Source: VFJZ01 sp046598415
GTDB taxonomy: Bacteria; Actinomycetota; Thermoleophilia; Gaiellales; F1-60-MAGs149
DNA: 64,000 nucleotides
Reading direction: 5' to 3'
Assembly: GCA_046598415.1 (NCBI GenBank)
Contig: JBKJIG010000173.1
Location: 27,150-91,149, forward strand
The position numbers were made by a program, and so were the translations under genes. Below, in pieces: positions 31,579 to 40,564 of the stretch (positions are counted from its first letter, which is position 1; each line of letters opens with the position of its first letter). The notes under the pieces are model-generated. The model was not told where the DNA came from and did not search any database. It worked only from the letters and a program-made list of their open reading frames with translations.

Positions 31579-34296
31579 ATGGCGATTGTGGGGATAAAGC
31601 GCGTTCTGCTGTGCGCGATGGCGTTCGGCCTCGTGGTACCCGCGGTGGCTTCCGCTGCGATCACGTTGACGCCGACGCAATCCGCGACGCAGGGGCTGCC
31701 CGCCCTCACGTGGGTGGACACCGTCGGCTCTGGCCCGTACGACGTCATCCGCGACCCGGCCCCGTGTCCATCGTCGACGGTCGTCGCCACCACCGCGGCC
31801 GCAGCGACGGGCTTCACCGAGCCGGCACCGCTGGCGAACGACGTCTACTGCTATCAGGTGCGGGACACGGTCACGCTCGAGGTTTCGAACGCCGTCACGG
31901 TTGCGGTCGATACGGTCGCTCCGTCGGTGTCGTTCAGCTCGCCCCCCGGCAACGGGACCCGCGTCAACGTCGACCGCGATCTCAACGCGACTGCGACGGA
32001 TGCCACATCCGGCGTGGCCGGCGTCCAGCTGCAGCGCCTCACCCCCGGGCCTGTCTGGGTGAACGTCGGGCCGGCCGACACGGCGGCGCCGTTCACCGAG
32101 GTCGACTTCATCGTCGCGACGCTTCCCGACGCCTCGTACACCCTGCGGCTGCTCGCAACGGATGCCGCGGGCAATACCGCCGTCAGCAGCTCGAACGTGA
32201 CGCTGGTGCTCGACACCGTGACCGCGCCGCCCATCTTCACGGCGCCGGCCTCGAGCTCCGTCCATCGCGGGACCTTCAGCATCGACTTCACGAACGCCGA
32301 CGGATCGTTGCCGGTGACGACGGTTGCGACCGCCTCACCCGCCGGTGCCGGAACGTTTGCGCCGCGCGCGGGGCTGGACGAGACCAGCTGGGTGTCGACC
32401 GCAGGCAACGACGGCGTCTGGGATATCCGCCTGGCCTCGCAGGACTCGCTGGGCAACCCGGTGAGCACCGGCGTCGTCACGTCCGTGACGGTCGACAACA
32501 CGAACCCGGCGGTCGGACCGATCGCCGCTCCGGCGACCGGCGGCTTCCGCAAGGGCGCCATCACGCTGCAGGTGCCGGCGAGCGACGCCACGTCGGGTGT
32601 CTTGTCCGTCGTCTTCCAGGGGTCCAGAAACGGCGCAGGGTTCAGCACGATCGGCGGGGTGGTGGCCGGGTCGGCCGGTAGCTACAGCTCGACCTGGCCG
32701 ACGTCCGGCTCCGACGATGGCACGTGGGTGATCCGTGCGATCGCGACCGACACCGCGACGAACACCGCGACGTCGTCGACCGTCACGATCACGGTCGACA
32801 ACACCCTTCCGTCGCTCCCGGCCTTTACCGGCCTGCCGCAGAACAACGCGACGATTGGCATCGGCGAGATGGTCATCCCGTACAGCGGCGGCACCGACCC
32901 GAACCTCGTCAACGTCCGGCTCGAGACACAGTCCGCGCTGGAGGTCGCGGGCGACCAGTGGACGCAGCGCACCACGGCCACGACCAGCCCCGTCCGGTGG
33001 ACGCCGCAGCCCGCTGACGACTGCACCTGCAACTTCCGCCTGGTCGCAACCGACCTGGCAGGCAATGTCCGGGTGAGCACGATGCGCACGCACGTCATGA
33101 TCGACAACTTCGCGCCGCTGGCACCCGCCCTGTTCAGGATCGACCGGGCGATCACGAACGGCCCGCCGATCCTGACCTGGACCGCGTCGCCGTCCGGCGA
33201 CATCGTCGGCTACAAGCTGGTGCGGGACACCGTGCACCTCCAGGGCGGTGGCGGGCTGCTCGCCCCGCAGATCACGACCTACACCGACATGGATCTCGCC
33301 CGCGACGGTTCGGACGACGGCGCGCACGGCTACGAGCTGTTCGCCAGCGACGGCGGCAACGACTCGCCCGTCAAGCTGGTCAGCTTCTTCCTCGACTCGA
33401 TGGCGCCGACGCCGCCCACCGGGGCGAAGGCGACGCGCCGGGCCGGGCAGCGACTCGTCGACCTCTCGTGGGGCGGATCGTCCGACACGTTCGCCTCCAA
33501 CGGCGCGACCCCGACCGGCATGTCGCGCTACGTCGTGCGCCGCGCCGTCGGCACCGTGCCACCCAGCTCGATCACGGCCGGAGCACCCGCGTGCAACGTG
33601 CCCAAGGAGCAGCGTTCCTGCGTCGACACGACCGCCGCCGAGGGCCAGACCTACCGCTACGCCGTGTTCGCGGTCGACCTTGCCGACAACGGCTCCGGCG
33701 CCGCCGCACCGCCGGCCGTCGTGATCCCCGACCTCACCGCGCCCGGCGTGCCGGGCGCGTTCACCGTCAAGCCGAAGGGCCTCGTGATCGCGATGACCTG
33801 GCGCCTGCCGACCGCGACGGACCTGCTGAAGATCGTGGTCGTTCGCAACGCCGCCCGCGCGCCCAGAAGCGCGAAGGACGGCACGGTCGTCTACACGGGC
33901 AAGGCGGCGAAGGCCGCGGTCAAGCAGCCGGGCGGCAAGACCGCCTACTACCGCGCCTTCGCGATCGACCGGGCCGGCAACGCGTCGGCGACCGCCGCCG
34001 TGCGCATCAGACAGCCCGTCTTCAAGCTCTTCCCCGCGAACGGCAGCGAGCTGCGCGGCACCGTGCGACTGACGTGGAAGAAGCCGAAGCGGGCGACCTA
34101 CTACAACGTCCAGCTGTACCTCGGCTCGAAGCGCGTCACCCAGTCGTGGCCGAAGAACGGCAGCTTCAAGATCCCGCGCTCCAAGCTGAAAAAGGGTAAG
34201 AGGTACACGTGGTACGTCTGGCCGGGCGTCGGCAGAAAGTCCGCCGGGCGCTACGGTCACCTGATCGGCAAGTCCACCTTCACGTATCTGGGCTGA
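31579..34296 (+). CDS. Large secreted protein with Ig/FnIII-like repeats
   Basis: 905 residues. Signal peptide MAIVGIKRVLLCAMAFGLVVPAVASA, then at least four bacterial Ig-like modules marked by DTVAPSVSF, DNTNPAVGP, DNTLPSLPAF and DNFAPLAPAL with DxAGN turns (ATDAAGNTA, TDLAGNVRV). C-terminal FnIII-type units follow (LDSMAPTPPTGAKATRRAGQ, DLTAPGVPGAF) and a Lys/Arg-rich end (RLTWKKPKRATYYNVQLYLG) like a wall- or glycan-interacting domain. No enzymatic motif seen. Probably a surface or adhesion protein. The start is set by the signal peptide, since the frame is open far upstream. Its 3' end overlaps the convergent pabA by 17 bp. Confidence 0.75.
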   Translation: MAIVGIKRVLLCAMAFGLVVPAVASAAITLTPTQSATQGLPALTWVDTVGSGPYDVIRDPAPCPSSTVVATTAAAATGFTEPAPLANDVYCYQVRDTVTLEVSNAVTVAVDTVAPSVSFSSPPGNGTRVNVDRDLNATATDATSGVAGVQLQRLTPGPVWVNVGPADTAAPFTEVDFIVATLPDASYTLRLLATDAAGNTAVSSSNVTLVLDTVTAPPIFTAPASSSVHRGTFSIDFTNADGSLPVTTVATASPAGAGTFAPRAGLDETSWVSTAGNDGVWDIRLASQDSLGNPVSTGVVTSVTVDNTNPAVGPIAAPATGGFRKGAITLQVPASDATSGVLSVVFQGSRNGAGFSTIGGVVAGSAGSYSSTWPTSGSDDGTWVIRAIATDTATNTATSSTVTITVDNTLPSLPAFTGLPQNNATIGIGEMVIPYSGGTDPNLVNVRLETQSALEVAGDQWTQRTTATTSPVRWTPQPADDCTCNFRLVATDLAGNVRVSTMRTHVMIDNFAPLAPALFRIDRAITNGPPILTWTASPSGDIVGYKLVRDTVHLQGGGGLLAPQITTYTDMDLARDGSDDGAHGYELFASDGGNDSPVKLVSFFLDSMAPTPPTGAKATRRAGQRLVDLSWGGSSDTFASNGATPTGMSRYVVRRAVGTVPPSSITAGAPACNVPKEQRSCVDTTAAEGQTYRYAVFAVDLADNGSGAAAPPAVVIPDLTAPGVPGAFTVKPKGLVIAMTWRLPTATDLLKIVVVRNAARAPRSAKDGTVVYTGKAAKAAVKQPGGKTAYYRAFAIDRAGNASATAAVRIRQPVFKLFPANGSELRGTVRLTWKKPKRATYYNVQLYLGSKRVTQSWPKNGSFKIPRSKLKKGKRYTWYVWPGVGRKSAGRYGHLIGKSTFTYLG

Positions 34297-34879
34297 CCGG
34301 CGCGAGCCCGGCCTGCCGGGCGAACCGCGCGAGGATGTCGTAGCCGAGGGGCGTGAGCACGCTCTCGGGGTGGAACTGCACGCCCTCGATCGGGAGCGCG
34401 TGGTGGCGCAGGCCCATCACGAGCCCGGACCCGTCGGCGAGGCGGGCCGACACCTGCAACGGCGAGCCGGGCGGCGGCTCGGACGCCGCCAAGGCGTGAT
34501 ACCGGCCTGCGTCGAACGGCGACGGCAGGCCCTCGAGCACGCCCCGGCCGTCGTGCTCGATCGACGAGGCGCGGCCGTGGCAGGCGTTCGCGTTCGGCGC
34601 CACGGTGACGCCGTGCGCGACGGCGATGCACTGGTGGCCGAGGCAGATGCCGAGCACCGGCATGCGCTCGCCGAACACGCGGATCGCGGCAGTCGAGATG
34701 CCTGCCTCGTCCGGGCCCTGCGGCCCGGGGGAGACGATGATGCCGGCCGGGTCGCGGGCCTCGATCTCGTCCAGGCGGGTGGCGTGCGACGGCACGACCA
34801 CGCTGTCAACGCCGATCTCCCAGAGGCGGTGCTGGATGTTCAGGACGAACGAGTCGCGGTTGTCGAGGATGACGATCAC
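34280..34879 (-). CDS. pabA: Aminodeoxychorismate/anthranilate synthase, glutamine amidotransferase subunit
   Basis: 199 residues, GTG start overlapping the pabC stop (GTGA). Class I glutamine amidotransferase: LDNRDSFVLNIQHRL, IIVSPGPQGPDEAG, nucleophile Cys in LGICLGHQCIA, and His/Glu in GVQFHPESVLTPLG. It supplies ammonia to the chorismate-binding subunit. Next to pabB and pabC it most likely serves folate (p-aminobenzoate) synthesis; dual use with tryptophan synthesis cannot be excluded. Confidence 0.9.
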   Translation of the reverse strand: MIVILDNRDSFVLNIQHRLWEIGVDSVVVPSHATRLDEIEARDPAGIIVSPGPQGPDEAGISTAAIRVFGERMPVLGICLGHQCIAVAHGVTVAPNANACHGRASSIEHDGRGVLEGLPSPFDAGRYHALAASEPPPGSPLQVSARLADGSGLVMGLRHHALPIEGVQFHPESVLTPLGYDILARFARQAGLAPVSPDT

Positions 34880-35517
34880 AGCAGCCGCCAGGCATCCCGT
34901 AGCTGCTCGACCAGCGGGTGCACCGGGATCGGGCTGCCGTCGACGTCGGCCAGCACCACGATGCCGCGGCCGGCCGTGGTGAGGAACGCGCCGTCGGCTC
35001 CGCGCAGCTCCTCCAGCGTCAGTGCCCGCTCGACCGCGCCCAGCCGCTCGATCGCCCACAACCGGGTGACGCCCGGCAGGATGCCCGCGAGGGCCGGCGT
35101 CACCACCGTGTCGCCGAGGATGGCGAACACGTTGGCGCGCGTCGTCTCGCCGACCAGTCCCTGGATCGAGACCAGCAGCGCCTCGCCGCCCGCGGCCGTC
35201 TCGGCGGCGTCCGCCCAGGCGCGCTCCGTTCGCTTGCGCTCGCGCGTGCGGTCGCCCGGATCGTAGGCCTCGACCAGCAGCCCCGACACCGGCCCCGGCG
35301 TGCACGGGGCGCGGGGTCGGGCCAGCACGCGTCCGGCGGCGACGTCGATGCGCACGACCACCGGCTCAGACGCGGCGGTCGTCAGGCGGGCGACCAGCTC
35401 GCGCACCTCCTCGATCACCGGCTCGGGCACCTCGCTCGCGGCGAGCCGCCCGAGATGGCAGTCGAGCAGCCGCACGCGGCCGGCCTCGATCAGCATCGTC
35501 TCGAAGACGGCCGCCAT
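34876..35517 (-). CDS. pabC: Aminodeoxychorismate lyase-like class IV aminotransferase
   Basis: 213 residues, shorter than typical PabC (~270) because the N-terminal segment is reduced: it opens MAAVFETMLIEAGRVRLLDCHLGRL. PLP class IV features: VRIDVAAGRVLARPR and GLVGETTRANVFAILGD, with GILPGVTRLWAIERLG. The PLP-lysine usually found near KR is seen in RTRERKRTERAW. A GTG at 35520 in a GTGA overlap is an alternative start. Between pabB and pabA, so p-aminobenzoate synthesis is the expected role. Confidence 0.82.
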   Translation of the reverse strand: MAAVFETMLIEAGRVRLLDCHLGRLAASEVPEPVIEEVRELVARLTTAASEPVVVRIDVAAGRVLARPRAPCTPGPVSGLLVEAYDPGDRTRERKRTERAWADAAETAAGGEALLVSIQGLVGETTRANVFAILGDTVVTPALAGILPGVTRLWAIERLGAVERALTLEELRGADGAFLTTAGRGIVVLADVDGSPIPVHPLVEQLRDAWRLL

Positions 35518-36797
35518 CACCAGCCCGCCACCGTGGCGTTCACGGCCTCCAGGAACGGCCGCGCCTTCACCATCGTCTCCTCGGCCTCGTCGGCGGCGTC
35601 GGACAGCAGCGTCACGGCACCGCCGGCGCCGTACCGGGCGCGGCCGCCGTGGACGGTCGCCGTGCGGATCGCGATCGACGCGACCAGGCGGTGCTCGGCC
35701 GGCTCCCACGAGAACACCGAGCCACAGTAGAAGCCGCGGGGCTCGCGCTCCAGCCGGTCGATGATCTCCATCGCGCGGCGCTTCGGGGCACCCGTGATCG
35801 AGCCGCCCGGAAAGCACGAGACGAGTACGTCGGGATGCCGCACGTCGGGCCGGACGGTAGCCACGACCGACGACACGAGGTGCAGGACGCTCGTTGTCCG
35901 CTCGACCTCGCACAGCGCCGTCACGCGCACCGAGCCGGGCACCGAGGTGGGCACGAGATCGTTGCGCAGCAGGTCGACGATCATCACGTTCTCGGCCCGG
36001 TCCTTGGCCGAGGCGCGCAGCTCGGCCTCGAGCACGGCGTCCTCGGCCGGCGTGACGCCCCGCCGCCGCGTGCCCTTGATGGGACGGGTCTCGCAGCGAT
36101 CCCCCTCGATGCGCAGGAACACCTCGGGCGAGATCGAGGCGAGCACGACGTCGCCCGCGTCGAGGTAGGCGGAGTGATCGCCCGGCGCCGCCGCCACGAG
36201 GCGCTCGAACAGGTCGAACCCGTCGTCGTCCCACGGCACGTCGAGCACGTGGGCGAGGTTGACCTCGAACACCTCGCCCAGCGAGATGAGGCGCTTCACC
36301 TCGTTGCACAGCGCCGCGTGCTGATCGCGCGTGACGGCGCTCGACGCTACGCGCGGAGCCGCCGCCCGGATCGTGTGTGGCGCCGGGCCGGCCGCGATCG
36401 CAGCGGACAGCAGCGCGTGCGCTGCGCCGGCCGGACCGACCACGTCCCAGGTGCCGGCTGCGTGGTCGAAGGCCGCGTACGTGCGGTGGTAGGTCGCCGT
36501 CAGCGCCGGCACGACCGGGTCGTGGCGCGACCCGATGCCGAGCAGCCCGAGACCCGCGTCGTAGGCGATCGCGCCGGCCCACAGGCCGCGGCCGCGGGCG
36601 GTGTGCACCAGGCGCGGCGGGATCGCCGGCAGCCCCGCGCCGCTGCCGGGTGCGGTGCGGATCACCTCGTCCGGCCGGGTCGCGAGCAGGGTGCGCGCCG
36701 GGTGCGGGCCGGGTGCGCCGGCTAACAGCAGCACGACGGCCTCGCCGGCCTCGTGGAGGTACCGGGCGGCCGAGAGCGGGTCGCTGCGGTCCGCCAT
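35517..36797 (-). CDS. pabB: Aminodeoxychorismate synthase component I
   Basis: 426 residues. Chorismate-binding domain: NEVKRLISLGEVFEVNLAHVLDVP, SPEVFLRIEG, TRPIKGTRRRG (PIKGT Lys typical of PabB), DLLRNDLVPTSVPGSV, CFPGGSITGAPKRRAMEII and YCGSVFSWEP. It makes 4-amino-4-deoxychorismate from chorismate with ammonia from PabA. An in-frame ATG at 36815 is an alternative start. First gene of pabB-pabC-pabA. Confidence 0.92.
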   Translation of the reverse strand: MADRSDPLSAARYLHEAGEAVVLLLAGAPGPHPARTLLATRPDEVIRTAPGSGAGLPAIPPRLVHTARGRGLWAGAIAYDAGLGLLGIGSRHDPVVPALTATYHRTYAAFDHAAGTWDVVGPAGAAHALLSAAIAAGPAPHTIRAAAPRVASSAVTRDQHAALCNEVKRLISLGEVFEVNLAHVLDVPWDDDGFDLFERLVAAAPGDHSAYLDAGDVVLASISPEVFLRIEGDRCETRPIKGTRRRGVTPAEDAVLEAELRASAKDRAENVMIVDLLRNDLVPTSVPGSVRVTALCEVERTTSVLHLVSSVVATVRPDVRHPDVLVSCFPGGSITGAPKRRAMEIIDRLEREPRGFYCGSVFSWEPAEHRLVASIAIRTATVHGGRARYGAGGAVTLLSDAADEAEETMVKARPFLEAVNATVAGW

Positions 36798-36905
36798 GGG
36801 ACGATTGTTCCGCATCGTGGGTTCGAGCGCACCGAGCGGTACCTCCGGGGTCAAACCCGCCGCAGCTTTCAACAGGATCGGTTTGCCAGCCTCGGGCGTC
36901 CCGGG

Positions 36906-36911
36906 TAGGGT
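36906..36911 (+). promoter_or_regulatory. -10 hexamer TAGGGT of the CAP-domain gene
   Basis: TAGGGT, 8 nt before ATG 36920. Confidence 0.5.
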
Positions 36912-36919
36912 CGAGACCG

Positions 36920-37423
36920 ATGAGGATCGCTTCTGCTGTAGGGGTCGCAGCGGTCGCAGCGGGTCTTGGTGCCACACCTGGTGCCCTGGCTGCTGGCGGC
37001 TGCACCGCCGTAAATTCCTGGGGAAAAGCCACCCCGACCTTCGAGCTCCGGGTGCTCGTGCTCGTCAACCAGCATCGCCGTGCGATGGGTCTCAGACCCC
37101 TCCACCGGTCGGTCAGCCTGACGCGGGCGGCGCGCTGGAAGTCGAAGCACATGGCCCGGTTCAAGTACTTCCAGCACTCCGACCCGTCGGGCCGCTCCCC
37201 TTTCCAGCGGATCGCTGACTGCGGCTTCACGCGCCGCCTCGCGACGGGCGAGAACATCGCCGCCGGGCAACGGACGCCGCAGGCCGTGGTGCGGGCCTGG
37301 CTGCACTCGCCCGGGCATCGCCGCAACATCGAGGCCCCGGCGTTCCGGTACACCGGCATCGGCGCCGTGCATCGCAGCGGCTCGGCCTACGGCTGGTACT
37401 GGACGCAGGACTTCGGTCGTTAG
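36920..37423 (+). CDS. Secreted CAP/SCP-domain protein
   Basis: 167 residues. Signal peptide MRIASAVGVAAVAAGLGATPGALAA. The CAP domain has VLVLVNQHRRAMGLRPL, KSKHMARFKYFQHSDPSG, GENIAAGQRTPQAVVRAWLHSPGHRRNI and TGIGAVHRSGSAYGWYWTQDFG, the bacterial YkwD-like pattern with conserved His (QHSD) and E (GENI). Secreted, function of the family unclear (cell-wall or lipid binding). Divergent from pabB. Confidence 0.9.
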   Translation: MRIASAVGVAAVAAGLGATPGALAAGGCTAVNSWGKATPTFELRVLVLVNQHRRAMGLRPLHRSVSLTRAARWKSKHMARFKYFQHSDPSGRSPFQRIADCGFTRRLATGENIAAGQRTPQAVVRAWLHSPGHRRNIEAPAFRYTGIGAVHRSGSAYGWYWTQDFGR

Positions 37424-37550
37424 TGTCACGAGTCGTGAGTTCGCGGGCAGCTCCATGCCGCTGACTGGCCGACGAGATCCCACCGCGCGACACCGAGCCG
37501 CCCGGTGACGTCCGGGCCGTTCGAGCGCGGCCGGTTTCGGCGCTGATCGC

Positions 37551-37556
37551 TACCCT
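37551..37556 (+). promoter_or_regulatory. -10 hexamer TACCCT of icd
   Basis: TACCCT, 7 nt before ATG 37564, at the end of a 140-bp spacer that shows no other feature. Confidence 0.5.
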
Positions 37557-37563
37557 CCAGCGA

Positions 37564-38778
37564 ATGGCGAAGATCCAGGTCGCGAACCCCGTCGTCGAGC
37601 TCGATGGCGACGAGATGACGCGCATCATCTGGCAGCTCATCCGCGAGCGGCTGATCCTTCCGTATCTCGAGATCGAGCTCGAGCGCTACGACCTCTCCGT
37701 CGAGAGCCGCGACGCGACCGACGACCGCATCACGGTCGACGCCGCCGAGGCGATCAAGCGCCATGGCGTCGGCGTCAAGTGCGCCACCATCACCCCCGAC
37801 GAGGACCGGGTGGAGGAGTTCGGGCTGAAGCAGATGTGGCGGTCGCCGAACGGCACCATCCGCAACATCCTCGGCGGCACCGTCTTCCGCGAGCCGATCA
37901 TCATCTCGAACGTGCCGCGGCTGGTGCCGGGCTGGACGAAGCCGATCGTGATCGGCCGCCACGCCTTCGGCGACCAGTATCGCGCCACCGACCTGGTGGT
38001 GCCGGGCGCCGGACGGCTGACGCTCACCTTCGCGCCCGCCAACGGCGACGATCCGATCGAGCTGAACGTGTTCGATTTCCCCGGCGGCGGAGTCGCCCTT
38101 GCGATGTACAACCTCGACGAATCGATTCGCGACTTCGCGCGTTCGTCGCTGCGCTACGGCCTCGACCGCGGCTATCCCGTCTACCTGTCCACGAAGAACA
38201 CGATCCTGAAGGCCTACGACGGCCGCTTCAAGGATCTGTTCGCCGAGGTGTTCGAGGCCGAGTTCGCGGCCGACTTCAAGGCCGCCCGCATCACCTACGA
38301 GCACCGGCTGATCGACGACATGGTCGCGGCCGCGCTGAAGTGGGAGGGCGGCTTCGTTTGGGCCTGCAAGAACTACGACGGCGACGTGCAGTCCGACACG
38401 ATCGCCCAGGGCTTCGGCTCGCTCGGGCTGATGACCTCGGTGGTGATGACGGCCGACGGCAAGACGGCCGAGGCCGAGGCGGCGCACGGCACCGTCACGC
38501 GCCACTACCGCGCCTGGCAGCGCGGCGAGCAGACGTCGACCAACCCGATCGCCTCCATCTTCGCGTGGACACGCGGCCTCAAGCACCGCGCCAAGCTCGA
38601 CGACAACGCCGCGCTGGCCCGGTTCGCCGAGCAGCTCGAGTCGGTCGTGATCCGCACCGTCGAGGGCGGCCAGATGACGAAGGACCTGGCGGGCCTGATC
38701 GGTCGCGACCAGCCGTTTCTGGAGACGATCGCGTTCATGGACGCCGTCGACGCCAACCTGCAGGCGGCGCGGGCGTGA
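37564..38778 (+). CDS. icd: NADP-dependent isocitrate dehydrogenase (homodimeric, eukaryote-like type)
   Basis: 404 residues. MAKIQVANPVVELDGDEMTRIIWQ, KQMWRSPNGTIRNILGGTVFREPI and RHAFGDQYRATD are diagnostic of the ~405-residue NADP-IDH group. Metal/substrate and cofactor parts are TYEHRLIDDMVAAALKWEGGFVWACKNYDGDVQSD and EAAHGTVTRHYRAWQ. It oxidises isocitrate to 2-oxoglutarate. It precedes the sdh operon by about 100 bp, grouping TCA genes. Confidence 0.96.
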   Translation: MAKIQVANPVVELDGDEMTRIIWQLIRERLILPYLEIELERYDLSVESRDATDDRITVDAAEAIKRHGVGVKCATITPDEDRVEEFGLKQMWRSPNGTIRNILGGTVFREPIIISNVPRLVPGWTKPIVIGRHAFGDQYRATDLVVPGAGRLTLTFAPANGDDPIELNVFDFPGGGVALAMYNLDESIRDFARSSLRYGLDRGYPVYLSTKNTILKAYDGRFKDLFAEVFEAEFAADFKAARITYEHRLIDDMVAAALKWEGGFVWACKNYDGDVQSDTIAQGFGSLGLMTSVVMTADGKTAEAEAAHGTVTRHYRAWQRGEQTSTNPIASIFAWTRGLKHRAKLDDNAALARFAEQLESVVIRTVEGGQMTKDLAGLIGRDQPFLETIAFMDAVDANLQAARA

Positions 38779-38806
38779 CTCGAAGCTCGCACCGCCTGTT
38801 ACGAGG

Positions 38807-38836
38807 TTGGCACTTGTCCGACCCCTCGCATAGCCT
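38807..38836 (+). promoter_or_regulatory. Promoter of the sdhABE operon
   Basis: TTGGCA at 38807-38812 and TAGCCT at 38831-38836 with an 18-nt spacer. Unlike most genes here the start is ~45 nt downstream and has a GGAGGG Shine-Dalgarno (38870-38876) 6 nt before the TTG, so this is a leadered message. Confidence 0.6.
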
Positions 38837-38881
38837 TAGATCGGCGTGGCAAGCCACGTTCCGTGAGTCTGGAGGGCTCTC

Positions 38882-40564
38882 TTGATCCGTCACGATGTCG
38901 TTGTCGTCGGCGCCGGCCTTGCCGGCATGCGTGCGGCCATCGAGGCCAAGCGTCAGGGGATCGACGTCGCCGTCGTCTCGAAGCTCCATCCAACCCGCTC
39001 GCATTCGGGCGCGGCGGAGGGCGGCATCAACGCCGCGCTCGGCAACGCGACCGAGGACTCGCCCGAGAGCCACACCTTCGACACGGTCAAGGGCTCCGAC
39101 TACCTGGGCGACCAGGACGCGATCGAGATCATGTGCACCGAGGCCCCGGGCGACATCTTCGAGCTCGAGCAGATGGGCGCGATCTTCTCCCGGGCCGAGG
39201 ACGGCCGGCTGGCCCAGCGTCCCTTCGGCGCCGCCGGTGCTCCGCGCACCGTCTACTCCGCCGACATCACCGGCCACGTGCTCATCCACGTGCTGTTCGA
39301 ACAGCTCGTCAAGCACGACATCAAGGTCTACGAGGAGTTCCACTGCACCCAGCTCGTGATCGACGACGGCCGCTGCGCCGGCGTGCTGGCGTGGGACATC
39401 GTCCGCGGTGGCGTGCAGGCCATCGAGGCGAACCACGTCATCCTCGCCACGGGCGGGGTCGGCCGCATGTACTACGGCACCACGAACGCCTACGCCTGCA
39501 CCGGCGACGGCATGTCGCTGGCCTGGCGCGCCGGCGCGCCGCTGAAGGACATGGAGTTCATGCAGTTCCACCCGACCACGCTGAAGTCGAACGGCGTGCT
39601 CATCACCGAGGGCTGCCGCGGTGAGGGCGGGTATCTGCGCAACAAGGACGGCGAGCGGTTCATGGCCAAGGACGCGCCGAACGCGATGGAGCTCGCCTCG
39701 CGCGACGTGGTCTCGCGCGCAGAGTGGAAGGAGATCGCCGACGGCCGCGGCGTCGACGGCTGCGTGCTGCTCGATCTCACCCACCTCGGCCCGAAGAAGA
39801 TCCGCACCCGGCTGCCCGGCTCCCGCGAGCTGGCAATGGACTACGCCGGCATCGACCCGATCCGCGAGCCGATCCCGGTCCGGCCGGGCGCCCACTACCA
39901 CATGGGCGGCGTCGACGTGGACAACTGGGGCGAGTCGATCATCCCCGGCCTGTGGGCCGCCGGCGAGGTCGCCTGCGTGTCCGTGCACGGCGCGAACCGC
40001 CTCGGCGGCAACTCGCTGATGGAGACGATCACCTTCGGCCGGCGCGCCGGCCAGGCCACGGGCGAGCGCGTCCGCGACGAGGGCGACACCGGCGCCCGCA
40101 TCGAGGCGAGCGTCGTCGCCGACGAGCAGCGCCGCATCGACGCGCTGTTGTCCCGCGACACCGGCGAGCGCCCCGCGGCGATCCGCGAGCGCCTGGCGAA
40201 GTCGATGTACGACAAGGCCGGCGTGTTCCGCACCGAGTCCACGCTGAAGGAGGCGCTGGAGACGGTCGGCGAGCTGCGCGAGCGCGCGAGCCGCCTGGTG
40301 CTGCAGGACCACGGCCAGCTGTACAACTCCGACCTCGTGCAGAGCTTTGAGCTGACGGCGCTGCTGGAGTGCGCCGACTGCCTCGTCACCGGCGCACTGG
40401 CCCGGCAGGAGAGCCGCGGCGCCCATTCCCGCCTCGACTTCACCGAGCGCGACGACGAACGCTGGATGAAGCACACCCTCACCTGGTGCGACCAGGGCGA
40501 GGTCCGGCTCGACTACAAACCGGTCACCGTGACGCGGTACCAGCCGGTGGTCAGGAGCTACTGA
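38882..40564 (+). CDS. sdhA: Succinate dehydrogenase/fumarate reductase flavoprotein subunit
   Basis: 560 residues, TTG start with GGAGGG upstream. FAD domain HDVVVVGAGLAGMRAAIEA, covalent-FAD region KLHPTRSHSGAAEGGINAAL (His in RSHS), FMQFHPTTL and TEGCRGEGGYLRN active-site segment, GAHYHMGGVDVDNWGESIIPGLWAAGE and the terminal RLDYKPVT. Oxidises succinate to fumarate. Followed by sdhB (TGATG overlap) and a CCG-domain subunit; no sdhC/sdhD genes are adjacent. Confidence 0.95.
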   Translation: MIRHDVVVVGAGLAGMRAAIEAKRQGIDVAVVSKLHPTRSHSGAAEGGINAALGNATEDSPESHTFDTVKGSDYLGDQDAIEIMCTEAPGDIFELEQMGAIFSRAEDGRLAQRPFGAAGAPRTVYSADITGHVLIHVLFEQLVKHDIKVYEEFHCTQLVIDDGRCAGVLAWDIVRGGVQAIEANHVILATGGVGRMYYGTTNAYACTGDGMSLAWRAGAPLKDMEFMQFHPTTLKSNGVLITEGCRGEGGYLRNKDGERFMAKDAPNAMELASRDVVSRAEWKEIADGRGVDGCVLLDLTHLGPKKIRTRLPGSRELAMDYAGIDPIREPIPVRPGAHYHMGGVDVDNWGESIIPGLWAAGEVACVSVHGANRLGGNSLMETITFGRRAGQATGERVRDEGDTGARIEASVVADEQRRIDALLSRDTGERPAAIRERLAKSMYDKAGVFRTESTLKEALETVGELRERASRLVLQDHGQLYNSDLVQSFELTALLECADCLVTGALARQESRGAHSRLDFTERDDERWMKHTLTWCDQGEVRLDYKPVTVTRYQPVVRSY